64,000 bases of DNA from positions 127,601,001 through 127,665,000 of the forward strand of contig CM032233.1 in NCBI GenBank assembly GCA_019009955.1, read 5' to 3'. Origin of the DNA: Riptortus pedestris (Eukaryota > Arthropoda > Insecta > Hemiptera > Alydidae). Below are positions 1-14,832 of this stretch, in pieces. Made by a program: the position numbers and the translations under genes. The notes beneath the pieces were generated by a model that saw only the letters and a program-made list of their open reading frames with translations, was not told the origin of the DNA and ran no database searches. Within the stretch, counting starts at the first letter, position 1, and each line of letters starts with the position of its first letter.

Positions 1-2336
1 TGGGAATATACTTAAGTTCGAAATTATATTCCTGTTTTGAGTTCCAACACCTTGCAGAAATAAAACATGCTTGTTTTGAGAGTAAAACTAACTAGCTGAA
101 AGTTAAATAAAACTGGATCACTGGTAATTATGTTGCCATGTTTAAATCAGAGGAGGTACAATATTCTACACTAGTACCCAGTACAGTTATTAAAAAATAC
201 CAATGAAGTACTTTAAAACAAAACAGATAAAACCAAATTATGAAGTAATAATATCCACAAAAAAAATAACTAATGGTAATAAAGTATATTTTTAATGAAA
301 TTATATTAATATTTTCAACAGCCGAATAAAAAAAGAACCCATGCTCCAACTATTGAAATTCTAATTAATTCTTTATCATGTTTACAGATAAATAACACAT
401 TATATTTACTCTTATGTCACACTTACCACTTCAGGTTCGGTGAAGATTTGAAGAAATTGTGTAATTTTGTCACGTGAGAAACCTCATTAGCTACTTTTTC
501 TAAAGAAACCCTCTAAAAACACTAAAATGATCCATATATCATTAACCATTAGTTGTATGAAACAATGGCAAAAAATGAAAATTATTGTAAATTAAATTTG
601 CAAGAGGATTTGTTATATAACATTTTTCAATGACAGATATATTATGATTTTTTTATTTATTTTACCCCTCCTTTCCCCCAGGCCACTTTTGGACATTAAC
701 AAACTTGATCTTTGTTTTCCAAATAAAAGCTTAAATAAGAACTTTGGTTTAAATATCTCGAAATTTGCAGCCACTAGAGAGCAAACAATCTATAGATAGG
801 TATTGTATATAGATATCAAACTTTAAAATTATAAGTGACCTTGTTTTTGGCATTCATTTATTATGATTCATGAAGATTCAAAGGAATTTTTGTGCAATTT
901 TGTCAAGTGAGCAACCTCAATAGTTACTTTTTCTAACGAAATACTACTAAAAGAAACGTTAATTTGAATGGTATGAAGTAGATAGTTGGGTTACTAGTAG
1001 AACCAGTAAATTTTCCAGCTATAAGAGTTTATTTGAGGACTCTTTAACGGCTTATTGTAGTCCTCAAGGCTCTGTAATCTCATGCGTTTACCAATATTAA
1101 TGTTTATCTCCCAGTTTTTAGTTTGTTTTTTTTTTTTTAAATTATTCTAGTCAAGATATAGTAGACTTATAATAGAAAATTTGATATTTTTTTTCTTTTC
1201 ACTTTATTAATTAAATAAACTCTTACATTTTTTATTAACTTAGGAAAAATTATATTATGATTTTGCAATAATAGCCAATTATAAATTGTTGACAGGTTAC
1301 AAAGACTTGCACAGCAGGAAAGAGATAAGGGAAAGTGCTTGGAGACTTCCTGGTTGGGATGAATGTGTTGCTTACACTGTTCCTCTCATTAGAGAAATGC
1401 ATTCCAGAATTCTTCGCCCCACCCATTTTTCTACTACTCAATGAAAATGAAGTGTAAACAAAATCCTGCTTTAAAATGTTAATGACATATTTTTATTTTA
1501 TTATTGCCTTGTTATTGATGTATATTTTTTATCTATTCATACAATAAAAGCCATTGTTTTCTACTTCTTTTTTTTCTCATTACCTTTTCACTTTTCAGCT
1601 GATGAAGCTGTTTGATGTCAAATTTATTAATTTTGTTTTTTGCTGATTGAACTGTCAGATGTCATATTAGTTTGAGGTCCCTTCCCTTGCAGGTTCTTTC
1701 TAAAGTATTTGCATACATTAAACAAATCTTGTATTTTTTTAATTTAAAAATAATTTTAGTAGGGCTCACCTTAAGTCAAACAAACTTTTCCCTACCATGA
1801 AAGTTACTTCAGGGACTAGGAATACAAAAAATGTAATACTATGCCATTTGGGTAACTTAGGGATGCCATAAAGTATTGATATTTGTATTGTATCCTTAGA
1901 TACAATCTCTTAAGATGCCAATTCGACTTTTAGCTGAGTAATATATAAATAAATCTCTAAAATTAAAACTTTAACATTTTCTCCTGTAGGATTAATGTCT
2001 CAGGCAGTTTAATTTATTCTAGTTGATTGATTTAATTAAATTTAATCCCTAGTTGCCAGCATGTAGAAAGAAAGAGGTAGAGAATCACTTTATTGTACAA
2101 CTTTTTATACAGTTTGTGGGGCTGCTCAATTACATTGAGATACTGAAGCACACAGCAACTTAGTCAATCCCTAGGACAACAGTAAAACAATACATATTGT
2201 ATTTAGTCAGCTCAATAACTAAAATAAACATAGTCAGGAACCTAAAAGGTGAATGTCACTAGATATAAATTAGAAACATCATTATTGTACTAACATGATC
2301 CATCGATCTATAATAAGATCACTGGTCAAAGAAAAA
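1..2336. other. AT-rich non-coding DNA with two repeat relics
   Basis: No gene seen. Two strongly decayed pieces resemble the HINE-like family: about 430-515 (ending ACCTCATTAGCTACTTTTTC) and about 661-950 (CCATTAACAAACTTGATC equivalents, then ACCTCAATAGTTACTTT). Both read in the minus sense. Confidence 0.4.
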
Positions 2337-2639
2337 TTAAAATATATGGTGGGAAATAATCCCTAAAGTATCAATAATGATACCCTCGACCAAGGTTTGC
2401 AGAGCCTTCTTGTCTATTCCCACTTCGTCAAAAAATTTCTGGGTACGTTTAGGGACCGTTCCTCGGGCACCGAACCACAAGCCTATCACCAGAAAATCCC
2501 ACTCCCCAAATGATTGCCTAAATTTTTCCGAGTAAAATTTAGTACATTTGTCGTAAATATTTTTCTTTTCCTGGTGGATCTTCTCCGCTTGATCAGGGTC
2601 GTTGCTCTCGTACCTTATTGTTGGGTCCAGGATGTAGGC
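2337..2639 (-). pseudogene. 3' end of a LINE ORF, endonuclease-like domain
   Basis: An uninterrupted minus-strand frame of about 100 codons ends at TAA 2339-2337. Key blocks are YILDPTIRYESND, then EKIHQEKKNIY, then VIGLWFGARGTVP. The ILD-T-RYE and GARGT(I/V)P pattern is that of the C-terminal restriction-like endonuclease region of R2/NeSL-type non-LTR retrotransposons, with the catalytic Asp in ILDPT. Upstream the frame stops at once, so it is a 5'-truncated copy; bases down to about 2040 may be its 3' UTR. Clade assignment is from memory of the motif. Confidence 0.65.
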
Positions 2640-2996
2640 AAATAAATGTTAATAATAATAAACTGTATTATGGTGTATTTGTATTATTAAATATAGCAGT
2701 CCTAATCAGCTTTATAAAATTAAAATGAAGTGAGTATTGTGCCAGCTTTTACAAATTGAAGTCCTTCAAATATTTGCTACGGTACACTTACGTTGTTTTA
2801 ATTGAAGTACAGAAAGTTATTTCTACACTTGATGGTAGGGGAGCCAATTGACCAGGATAAATAAAAAGGCCTTTTCATGTCCAAATATTTATTATACAGA
2901 TTAAAGCCAGCAACTGAAGCTAGTTGCCATTCTGTTTTACTTCAGACTGCACGACTAACCAGGCACTGATGGAGCTGGAAAAATTCACTGCTTGAT

Positions 2997-2998
<2 letters not shown>

Positions 2999-3075
<77 letters not shown>
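2999..3075. repeat. TA microsatellite
   Basis: About 37 uninterrupted TA dinucleotides. Unlike the tracts above 38 kb, it is not inside a recognisable mobile element. Confidence 0.95.
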
Positions 3076-3077
<2 letters not shown>

Positions 3078-6000
3078 GGTCATTAATTCATTTTAAAACT
3101 GTGAATGTACATTGGTTCATCTCTCCCTTTATACAAATATATCAGAGATATTGTTTTGAAAGTATTTCAAGCTTAATTGTTAATTTAATATGGCGAATAA
3201 ATTATTAAATTCATTCAGGTGATACAGAAGTTATTATATTATCATTTTATTGAATTACTACCATTTAATTACCTTTATTTACATTTACCAGTAAATAAAA
3301 ATACAGCATTTAAGATGGCTAGGCAAATATAAATAAACACTAATAATCAGCTTAACATTCTTTATTAATAACACATAAAATAAGAATTATTTACAAAGAA
3401 TTTTCAAAAATATTTTTGCAAACCTGAACATTCATCATTTTGTTTTCAGTCGCACAATTGCTCAGCTATGCTTGCAGTAAAATAATAAAATAAAATATAC
3501 AAGAATTTACATATTAAATTATTAACACAAACCAAAATAAATTATACATTGAGGAATAGAAGTGTTAAGGATAAATTTTTATACATAACTAATAACACAC
3601 AAATTTGTATGATTCAACAATTTGTAAGGCGACCTGCTTATTTGGAATCTAGCTGGCTAAATAACAAACTGTGTGAATTTTTTCCACACAAATTTGTATT
3701 GAATTATTAAAAATAACAGATAGCAACATTTTATTTGTTAAAACTACAGACTTGCATATCTTTGTTACTTAAGTGGACAATTATGCTGAATTGTTTGCAG
3801 TGTAGCTAAGTCTTTTAATCATGGAATTTAAACATACTTAAACATTACAATAACAATGAGTGTAAGTATCATAGTACAACCTATTTTTGATGTGACTAGT
3901 ACTTACTTAGCATCAATTAAAACACTCATACCAAAAATAGAATTTACTCAAAAATGGTTGTTTGTGTTCATGGCTAATTACAGTAGAACTCGAATTATCT
4001 GAAACTCTACATCAACTGATTGTTCGCACATTCCTAATCTTAAAAACAATATACATGCTAAATTGAAAATGTTGCTATAGAAAATAATTTGGCTATAATG
4101 TTATCTTCATAAATTAACATTTACAAGTTAATACAAACTTAATTAATTAAGTAAACGAATGAGACAAAAATGTTTTTAATAGGATTATAGATTGAAGTCA
4201 AAATAAAAGGAATAAAATTGAATAACTGAAAATAATTTTATCATGGATGCTGTGTTTCACCAGATACTCAACTTATTTTAAAAAATGAACATATATTAAA
4301 TGTTTTATATTCACAACTCTTTTTTTTTTTTTATATAGGAAAAATGACAGTTTATTTCTATCGAGTTTAGTGTAAAAAATGAAATTTTTGTGTTTTACAA
4401 AAATATTTTAAATTAAAATGAAACATTTTTTATCAAGGAAAAAAAAGTAGACAAAATGCAGTGGTGCACATTTTCAATTTGGTTTTACATGTGACTAAGA
4501 GAGTGTTCTACATTAGATGCCACTAAAATTTCTTTATTGGACAACACTTTCGGGCCACATAAGTCCTAGAAGAGCAGGCATTTTACTAGAGTATATAAAG
4601 TAAAAGAATGGTAGTCAATATATAAAATGATGATGGAATAAAAAAAAAATGATGATTCACATAGATTAAGTGATTTATGACTTTAAAAGCATTTCGTATT
4701 ATTTCAGGCATTTAAACAATTCACAAACTCAATTTAACAATTGAAATGCCCCAAAAAAAATATTAATGAAATATTTTTATGTTCTCTTGTAGTACCCCTG
4801 TTTATGTCCAGTAATTAGGGTGAAATTACTAACTCATAAAGAAATTTTATTGGAACCTGTAGTCACATCTTCAACCCAGTTGAAAATTAAAGAAATCCAA
4901 ACCCAATGTAATATGTTAATGTAAATATTTATCTCAGGGTTCTGAAAAGAATCTCAATTGGATATTCATAGTTACCAGTGGTCCCAATTAGTTTGGATAA
5001 TTAGAATTCTACTGTATTTTTTGTGTGTACATATTATGGAGCAAACATAACACATGTACAATAAATAATACTTTCTAAACAGCATGCCTTTGTGAAAAAA
5101 ACAAAACAACTAATTTTAATAAATATTAAACATAGCTTACGGTGCCATGAAGATGACATAAAATAATATTTTTTAAAGAATATTCTCTTCATACGCCCAG
5201 GACCCTCTCCAAGTTCCATCAACATTAACCTAATTATAATTCAACCAAAAGCTACCTACAGTTATTAAAATATATCTGAATGAAAATTCATAAATTTGAT
5301 ATTAGAAGACAATGAATATTCTAAAAACATTAATCTGACATCCAATCAGTTAAAATTTGAAAGAATAGAAATGTGGAAAGACATGTTTTTTATGCAAAGT
5401 ATATATCTGTATATATATATATATATACACACAGAGGAGTTTAAACTACACGATTATTTGTATTAGAACTTTTGATTAAAGCTTTCTGTCAGGGAAATTG
5501 TACTTTCCATATTTTTTAATGAAATCATGCAGAAGACAAGATAAATATTTATTATGGGGCATTATAGCTGTTTCATAATTATAGAGTATTGTCACATGAA
5601 AAGAAAAAAAATTATTAGTTTTCCAAACTTTTGGCTGTTATATAAAAAAGCTAATGCATGTGAAATTCAAAGAGTCCAAATCATGGCAATACTTTAATAA
5701 GAGCACAATTCAGACAGTTCTAATTACCAGAAATATCTTTATTTATCGTAAAAATTAAAGCATAATTACTATCCAACATTAACAGTTTAAATGAGGAAGC
5801 CCTTATGTATATGAAAGAAAATTTCTAAGCACTAATTATATCACATTTTATTAATGCTACAATTTTTTTTGTTGTGGGTTTTCAGGATAATTTTTATCAC
5901 TATTATACAAGAGTAAATTTGGGAAATCAGCACAATAGTGCTGAAAATATATCAATAATTTTAACATTCCACTCATTAAATAAATCTCTTCTTTAAGAAT

Positions 6001-9000
6001 TGTGTTACAGAAGCAAAGCGAACTTTATAAAACTGAAATTAAGATTAAGAAAAAGGAGCAAGCTGAGAAGGACTTATTAATAGGGCAAGCAACAAAAGCA
6101 CAGAAAATGTAAGAATGTGAATGACATGGAGATCTTTGATCTTTTTTCATAAGGGTTTTCTGGCTCTGAGGTAGAAGAGGAAAGAGGTACCTGGACACCT
6201 GAAAGAGGAAGGTAGGACACACATTTTTTATGTCAGACTCCAAGTCGGTATGATTACAATGACAGGTACGTCAATTTTTGTTTAAAAATGGGGAACATCA
6301 TTAGAGGGGGGGGGAGGAGTAGGAGATAATGGCTTTACTATTAGACTTTCTAGAATATTATATCATTATTTCAATGTTCTAATATTTATATGGAGAAGAT
6401 TACAGCATTAGGAACAAGATAAAGGATCTTTCAACAAGGGGAGAAGTGCCTAGCACAGGTAGGGAAAACTGTGATGGAACTACCCCAATATCAACAATCA
6501 AGACCAGGAAGTAGTTAATAATGATAGAAATTAAGAATGGAATTTATTTAAAAACTGTTAGTTTCACTGGATTTTTGTTTGAATAAGATAACATGGCTTA
6601 CGATGATTGACAAAATACATTAGAAGAGGTGTTTTTCTTTTACTTTTTACTGAGGTTATTTAGAAGATTGTGGAGTTTGGAAATAAAAACAGAAGCCCCA
6701 GGTTAGTGGGTCGTGATGCAAATAAACATCACAAGATCTGTGATGGAATGGATCTAAATCAAGGTGATTAGTCGTGTTTTATTTTCAACAAAACTATTGG
6801 AAAGAATGGTTAATAGGTATTTACAGTAGAGGTAATACTGTAATTTGTGGGCAATACATTTAAAGTACAAGGCAAGAGAGAAATATTCTTTTATATTGAT
6901 GGAACATTTGACAGAATAAGTGCAACAAGGATAGGGTAGCATGGACTAGGAAGGAAGGATGAAAAGGGATTATTTATTGATTATATATATAATCTAATCG
7001 ATGCTTTCCATATAGGGAGGACATTTATTACAAAACTCTTGAACTGTGGATGAACTTTTAGACTGGAAAAAGAGCCTAAAAGTATGGGGGGGGGGTCAAA
7101 CCATAGGCACTTTAAACATACTTTGGCAGTGCTGCATGCAGAAGGACACAAATATAGATATTAGCCATATATAAATAAGTTCGGTAGCAGATAATCTTAA
7201 GAAAGGAATGAAATTACTAAGGGTGAAAGTGTTCATTTCAGTATTATGGATTAAGAAAGTAGGCTGATAGATGCCCTAATGAAAGTAATTAACTTAAGCA
7301 AAGCAGGAATATAATGTAAATTGGCTTCAACAACAGTGGTACCTGAACCAGTGTTGGCACCATGAGGGTGGATCAATCCGAATGTTGGCAAAAGAGTAAT
7401 TAAATCAGTGAGAATTAGATTCGGAATGGGAAAAGGTAAAATCAAATTAGTTAGAATATTGAAAAAAGGTTATAGCAGGCTATTAAGCTATATGGTAATA
7501 GAAAAAGGTCAAATATACGGTCACTTTACAAGGATAAGGGCTAGGTAGAACACAATGCACTCCAAATGTGATAAGGAGGTGGGAAAAAATCCCTAACATA
7601 TACAAATACATATCGTAGGGGTTTGATCTTTGTATAATAGGTTAAGGTTACATAAGTTCAGAAGGATAAAGGTGATATTTACTGAGAAGAAAGGGAATTG
7701 TAGCCATATATTTAGGCTTTTGCGAGGGTAGTTCACTGCACTAGGCTCCCCCCTTCTGAGATTAAATGATTATTAAACCAAAATGAGTGGCATATTGTAA
7801 TGAATTTCACAGTCAGGCAGTAAATCCTTTACAACGATTAAGAAATATTATATGAAGTGAATAAAAACAATACATCTTTTGTAAGAATGAATTTTAATAT
7901 TTATTCAACATTATTTATGCTTGAAAAGACAGGAGTGAAAAATGTTGTACCATAAACATGAATTATGACTCCAAATTGTATTTCAATAAAAAACAGAATA
8001 TATTTTTAAAACACTTAGGATTCATTTTAAATTGAATATTGGCATAATTCAAGATCTAGGCGATTAAATCTCAATAAAATTAGTCCTTAAAGGCCAAATG
8101 GAATTTTTAACTGAACTTTATGGAGATACCCCTGAAAATGAAAACTTTAAAAAAAAGCGAACTAAAACTTTGGTCTGGGTTATCAATAACACACACAGGC
8201 CCGCCCCCACAAGAAATTTATATCATTTTTTAAGAGCCATTCTTGGTTGTTGGCAAGATAACTAGTTAATAAATGGAGTCAATTCCGTTTCGTACAACCA
8301 CCTGGTTACTTTAGTAACAAAATATTGACAGGCTGCTACAAAAACTGTAAGAACAGTTTAATACATACTAGGTTTGTTATTAAACAAATAGGGGTTTCTC
8401 AGGTGGGTTTTGTCACTGTTTTATAGACATTATCTCTTCGCTTTTTGTCTCAACTAAAAAACTATGCTATGCTAGAACTATTACAACTTTTATATGTTAA
8501 TTGAGTTTATAAATACTGTTTAAAAAATAGCAATAAATAAAAAATGTATACTGCAACAGTGAGCATGATGTATTCTTTGTATTATTATTTTTAAAAGTAT
8601 TAGAATGAATAGGGAAATAAAGAGTAATATATAATATAAAATAACTATCCAAGTAGAAGCATTTGGACTAATGGCTGTAAGCTACTTAATTGGACACAGT
8701 TAATGGTAGCAGCTCATCAAATGTGAAATAAATACTAGTGCAGTAAAACGGAAAAGGCCCACCCTTTATTTAGAATTTATCCTAACTCAGCAGTCTGTCA
8801 CTCATCTAAATATTTCATTTTGAATAACATATCAATCCATACCCATATGCAATATAACATTTGGCCTTTAAGAGTTATACAGTTCTTTTCAATTCCACAG
8901 TTATGCATATGTGTTCATGCACACTTTTTTTGAACTTACACAACCAACTTCTTGATAACGCCAATTTTCCAATCCATTATCAAAATGGAGTTAATATCAA

Positions 9001-9291
9001 GAGATGGGTTCTATTCTTAACTAGAATATTTTATGAAATTTCTACTAATTTTAATGATTAAATATTCAAGAGTTATGTCTTTTATATGTATTTCACATTC
9101 AAGCATGCTTATACTTTCATAGATAATTGCTTATAGTTTTAAACCTTCATACACTTCCCTCAGTAACCTTGATAACATTGACTGTAATGTTCTAAAACAG
9201 TTCACAAAGCCCATGCTTCATAAAAATAAATTAGATAATTTCATTCAATTGAGATACTGCTCAACAAAATGCTTAAATCATATATAGAACC

Positions 9292-9316
9292 ATATATATA
9301 TATATATATATATATA
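9292..9316. repeat. Short TA microsatellite
   Basis: About 12 TA units in plain AT-rich DNA. A similar shorter tract lies at 5411-5428. Confidence 0.85.
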
Positions 9317-12300
9317 GTCAGTTGCATGGTTGTACAAAATAAAATTTAAAAAAAAAAACAACTAAGAATTAAATAGATCACATTAGATTGTCAATCACAT
9401 TTGAAACATTTAACTATTGAATATAAGTAATGATTGAGCAACGTTTGTACCAATTATGAAGGAAACCAGTTAAACATTTCATTCATTGATTAATTCTTTT
9501 TAAATATAGTCATCTAAAGAGAGGGGGTGGGGTTCAGTTCATACATTGTACAGAAAAAATAATAAATTGGTTATACAACTTCTTCAGATAGAAATCATAT
9601 TTTGTAGGAGTTAGTATTTTAATAGGTACCAAATGCTATATATGACACAAACACAACCTACTTTTTTTTTTTTTAATTTCCAATCATTCCCTAAAATATA
9701 ATGCACAATTTTAAATAGATATTTCTTATCTATTATTAAAAGTTGTAGGAGTCAGATTGATTACTGCATCTGCTGAGGTGTATGCTTTCATATACTAATT
9801 TAGCCACAGGTACTCCTAGAGTTTTCAAGTAAACCGCTGTTAATTCAGAACATTTTGAAGCTCATTTACCGACTCAATATGGTTTTTGTCTCTTTACTCA
9901 TTTTAATTGAAATCATTAAATCTAAATCAACGACCAATCTTAGAAGGGTCATAGATTTTCAAATTCGATGGTCACAGTGTTTTTATATTTTAAAATTTGG
10001 AAGCAATTTATCATTAAAGAAAAGTGCCATCCAAAAAATTTAATTTTTGAATGTTCCAAATGTTTTAGCTAAGATAAATCAGCTGGAGACCCAATGCAAA
10101 TTAAAAAATAGAAAAACAATACCTTTAGCATTAAACGTGTATGTAGAATTTCATCTCTATCAGAAGTGGTTTGTTTCTGATATATTCAAGCAACGAACTA
10201 CTTAGAATTTATACAACCAGTTCTAACAGAATTTTAAGGGTGAAGATGAAAAAGCTTAAGAATAATTCAAGCCTTTAGTTGGCAATATTTGATTTCACAT
10301 TTAATTCTCAATAAGATTACAATGAATAAAATTGTATTATTGACCTTTTTACCTTGAATATAGGGATATATTTCATAACAAAATTTTTATAATAATTTGT
10401 TTATTTGTATTAATGTATACTTATTCGAAACTGAAAATCTGGTTTTCTCAAAATTGTGAGTTAAACCAAAGGATGCTTCAATATTTTAAAACAGTATAAA
10501 TAGTATGGAATTCTTATAATTTATATATTATAAAATCTTCATATTTTTTTTTGAAATGGTTTAAGCTAGAAAATTTTCAATTAGTGTTCATTAGATATAG
10601 TGATGTACATTGAGACCAGCAATATATTTCACTGCTAAATGTTTCTTAAATTACCAATAAAAGCAAGCCTCTGTCAATTAAAAACTTGAGATTTTTAATT
10701 CGCAGATGTTATTTAGTTAATTATGAGATTTTTTTTTTGCATTTATGAAAAGTTATGGATGAGTGAGTATTAAGTTATTAATATTATCTAATTTTTTAAA
10801 AATTGTTTCGGACATATGACTTCACAATTCCTATTAAGCTAGTTGACAGCATTGCGATGAGAATAAAAGTAGAATATTTGGTTTTGAAAACAGGATAGGA
10901 ACCAAATGGCAGCTGTTCAAGACCAAGATAATAGTTAACCGTAGCTCGAGGTAGACTGTAGGACCAGTACTAGGTTGTACCAATGATAATACAAGGATGC
11001 TCAATGGCTAGGCTTCCATAACTGTAGATTGGAGGACATGTCACTTCTCCCACGTTAGTGATATTCTCATTCAAAGTATGTTACAGCTTAATATATTAAT
11101 TTATTCGATTATCTTACAATGCTGAGTGGATGCCAGGAGGAACGTAAAGAATTAGGACGATAAATCCCATTAATTAGACAGCTTGAATAAAAAAAAAATA
11201 ATAAGCCACTAGAAGGATTTGAATTGATATAATTCTAGTTATGAGTTCAGTGCAATTTCACTGTGATCCTCCCACCCTACCTGGATGTAGAATGAATTAG
11301 CAACAATAAACAGCAGATACTATTGAAATGGTGCCCCTAATTATGAGAATATTAGAAATTAATAAGTCAATTAACTATGTAAACATCCAGAACTCACAAG
11401 TGAGGAGAAGGATTTATATAAAATTAAAAATGGCAGTTTAACCATTGTTGTAATTATCAATGGTCGCATACATTTAAGTTAAAATAGACACAATCAAACG
11501 GAAATTCATAGTTGGGAAGTTGTTGCACAATGTAATTAAGAAATAAGCACAGCATGCCATTTGCTATTGCAAGAACAATATATAAATGTGTTAATATCCG
11601 CTAATAAAAAATATAAAATTCCTTTTGACTGAATATATATTATTGCTCAATACAAATAGCTTCTGGGACTTTTCACCTGCCCAAAATAATAATAATGAGA
11701 ATAAAGGAACTGGTCTGAGTGGCCCTAAATTATAGTTTACATAGATCAGGAAGATGGCTATAAAATGACCATAACGCTTTGAAGGTAACCTATGACCCCA
11801 TCTTTAGTCAAGAGAAGCTAGCTCGAAGGAAACGGACCTCTAACTGATTGTCTCACCCCTTCCCACTTTTTTAAAATTATTATTTTTATTATGTAATCCT
11901 GTCCCTAATAAACACTCATTATCCAGCTGATCCCAAAAATGTAATAAAAAGCTAATTAAATAAAATATTAAGTTTTGGCTTGTTCTTAAATTTGTCATCA
12001 ACTATACGGCACGTCACTTTCAATGTAAGGGTATGGGAGGATGACCTCCTACTTGTGATAATCCTCATGGAATTCAGAAAGATTAAATAACCTATTATTA
12101 GATTAATAATTAATAAAAAAGAAAATCTGCTTATTACTGAATAACAAAAAAATATCAATAAATGGATGCATAAATGAACTATTATTACCTGAGGTAATTA
12201 CTGATAAAAGATAGTAATTTACTATCTACTTTTAAGGACTGCTCCTAGTTTAGCTTAAAAAATAATTCTTGCAAATGAACACTTTTTTAGAGGTGCAAAT

Positions 12301-12317
12301 GATCCACAACATTCAGA

Positions 12318-12515
12318 ATGTCTTATATGTCACGATCATGGGTGCAAGATATCGATCATAGACAAAGTAGTACCACAATATTAGTACATCAACCAATGAG
12401 AACCAAGATCCAAAGACCAGAAAATAAACTTTATCCATTAAGAGACAACTTTCCTGGATATTATAAAGACGAATTACTAGATAAAATGGAAATGGGTATG
12501 ACATTTGAGACATAG
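12318..12515 (+). CDS. Unidentified 65-codon frame, possible exon
   Basis: ATG to TAG frame with a balanced, charged composition unlike the Phe/Ile/Leu-rich chance frames around it. It opens MSYMSRSWVQDIDH and ends YPLRDNFPGYYKDELLDKME plus a short tail. A cag just before the ATG (12311-12317 region) could be a splice acceptor, so it may be a terminal exon or a retrocopy piece. I do not recognise the family. The opposite strand has a frame of equal length but hydrophobic, shadow-like composition. Confidence 0.3.
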   Translation: MSYMSRSWVQDIDHRQSSTTILVHQPMRTKIQRPENKLYPLRDNFPGYYKDELLDKMEMGMTFET

Positions 12516-14594
12516 AAAAATATGGGATATTACTGTTGTAAAAGAAAGTTAGTGATCATATACCAGAAAATTTTTAAAAGCTGTTTATTACATGTAACTA
12601 CCAGTTATAAACAGAACATTCATTAAAAAAGACTCCGTGGTTTCAATAGACTACACTTAATAGTTGAGCAAAAAGAACATCCCAAAAGGAGTATGGCAGT
12701 AATATATAAAAAAAAATGTTTGTTAATTTATAACAGTCGTGAAACTAGAACTTATTTGAATACTCCTGTTTTGAAAGATCCTTCAATACTACATAAAAGT
12801 TTTGTGATATAGTTTTATTTGGTAATTTATGAAATACGTTTCATTGTAGTTAAGGACAATAGTTAATAAACAGAATTAAACTACAAGTTTCCTTAACTTT
12901 TTACAACAATTGAAAAGATTTACTGGCCTCCAATTTACTTCCATTTAGTCTAATGCATAAGAAAGGAAATTTCAAATGAATTTGACAAATATTAAAGTTA
13001 TTATCACAGAAAAGAATGGACAATGACACTTAAAGAACTGTTAGGCCCGATAGTAGGCCTTAATATTTGACAGAACACTTATATTTGTACCCAGATTGGT
13101 TAATAAAGGCATTTTAATGAGCATACAAAAATGTAGTAAGATACAATGTCTTAGGTAGTTTGGCATATATTTACAAAATAAAAATGTTCCAAGTTATTAT
13201 TTTAGAGACGAGGATAATTTTATTACAGAAGAATCCGTTTTAACCAACAACAAAGGGATTTAACAATTCCTAGATTCAATTTTTGTAGACAAATCTATCT
13301 AACATAGACTACAGAATTATAATACCTATAAGTTTAGATTTAGAGAAGTTATTTATAAAAAATTGATCAGAATTAACCTATTAAGAAAGATTTTAACATA
13401 ACATAAGGTAAAATATTTTGAGTATAAGAATATTATAATTATTTCATATGGCTCTTAGAAAGCAATAACCCGTATTCTATTAGGCCAGAGTTTGAAAGTG
13501 GAACCTATTTTATGGAATATTTTTTAACATATTACATTATATAGTACATATTTGATGGCACTTATTAAATTCTTATTTAAAATTTAACTAAATATTTAAT
13601 ATGCTCCCACTCCCCTCTACAAGATTTTTTTCTTAATAGCCATCCTATAGAAGTTGTCTTTAAACAAGCACGAAAACTACAGTCACTCATGTTTAGGGTC
13701 TGTTTTCTTCCACGAGGACCTTAATGTCTATCACCAGATTGGGGCCTGAGAATGGCATACTAAACTTTATTTAGCTGTGTAGCGCTGTGACATCCAGGAT
13801 TCTGTTAGCGCAGTACCTGCTCAATATTATGAGGCAATTTAGTGTCTACATGAATTAAGAAGTAGCATCTTTGGTCAAAATAGCAGAGAGAGTTGAGCCC
13901 ACAGGACTTCCCATTAATGGCGTTAGGTGCCATTTATGGATTGTTGAACCAATGAATTTCTACTAATAAATTAGTTAAAAAACAAGTTTTCCTGAATTTC
14001 ATGAATGTCTCAAACCAAAGCTATAGAATTTTGATTGCTAATATATTTATTTAAAAAAACAAAACATTTTTTGTACAATGAGAGAGCTAAATTGTTGGCA
14101 TTAATGTTATGATAGGGTGGTATAGTTTCTAGTTGCAATACTGAAAACAAAATCGCAGGTGTAATATTCTGTAACTGAATGAATAAATTGTTCAAAATGA
14201 TATTTATTTATATTTAATGACTGTAGTGAGTACCGAGGGAGGTAAAATAAAATAAAAAATTGATGTTAAAGAATTTGAAATATTTCAGAAGCAACTAACT
14301 TCTTTATTTTGCCGATATTGTAATTTCTCTATTATACTTTCAACTTAATTCATTAATGGCCTGTTTTCAATAGACCATTAATTTAAATGGTTAAATTAAA
14401 TAAATAAAAGAGCATTTCATAATTATTGGAATGAAAGCATTACACCGGAAAACAATAACACAAAGTAAAGTTGATTTTAATTTATATAATATACAAAGCT
14501 GATAGCAGTTGCTTGGTTTAATTCAAAATAGTTTTCACACTAACAAAACCCTTCACAGATACTAGCTTCATGAGTGCTTAAGTATAATTTTTAA
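12516..14594. other. AT-rich DNA, no gene recognised
   Basis: Nothing supportable. A more GC-balanced patch at about 13690-13950 may be an old repeat but was not matched. Confidence 0.45.
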
Positions 14595-14601
14595 TTATTA
14601 A

Positions 14602-14828
14602 CACTTTTACCGAAACACCGGTCTGAGAGGCCAGTAGAGATTTTCATATTTCATGTATTGGTAGACTTGCTATTTATTATTGGTGGGTTCTCCACCTCAT
14701 TAGCTGTATGACTTTCCTCCCTCTACACTCAGGAAGTGTTTTGGGTTAGTTTGTCAACGCCATTCGACCTTGACTAGCTATTGCTCGTTTTGATCCGGTC
14801 TCGTGTACCTTTTGTTTCGGTAAGAGTG
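14602..14828. mobile_element. piggyBac-like MITE (227 bp)
   Basis: Terminal inverted repeats CACTTTTACCGAAACA (left) and, on the other strand, CACTCTTACCGAAACA (right) differ at one base. TTAA flanks both ends (14598-14601, 14829-14832), the target duplication of piggyBac elements. There is no coding capacity, so it is non-autonomous. The family call rests on TTAA plus the terminal pattern. Confidence 0.7.
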
Positions 14829-14832
14829 TTAA

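Larger units (their letters stand above)
2640..12317. other. AT-rich DNA, no gene recognised
   Basis: Only short chance frames in all six readings. Contents: TA microsatellites (listed separately), G runs at 6305-6313 and 7085-7094, a slightly GC-richer stretch at about 6.0-7.7 kb, and another at about 10.9-11.3 kb, which may be old unidentified transposon DNA. Nothing was matched to a family. Confidence 0.5.

Noticed and set aside
7251..7445. 64-codon minus-strand frame with a GANTGSGTT stretch
   Set aside because: No recognisable domain and no supporting splice sites; it could be part of an old transposon but cannot be supported.
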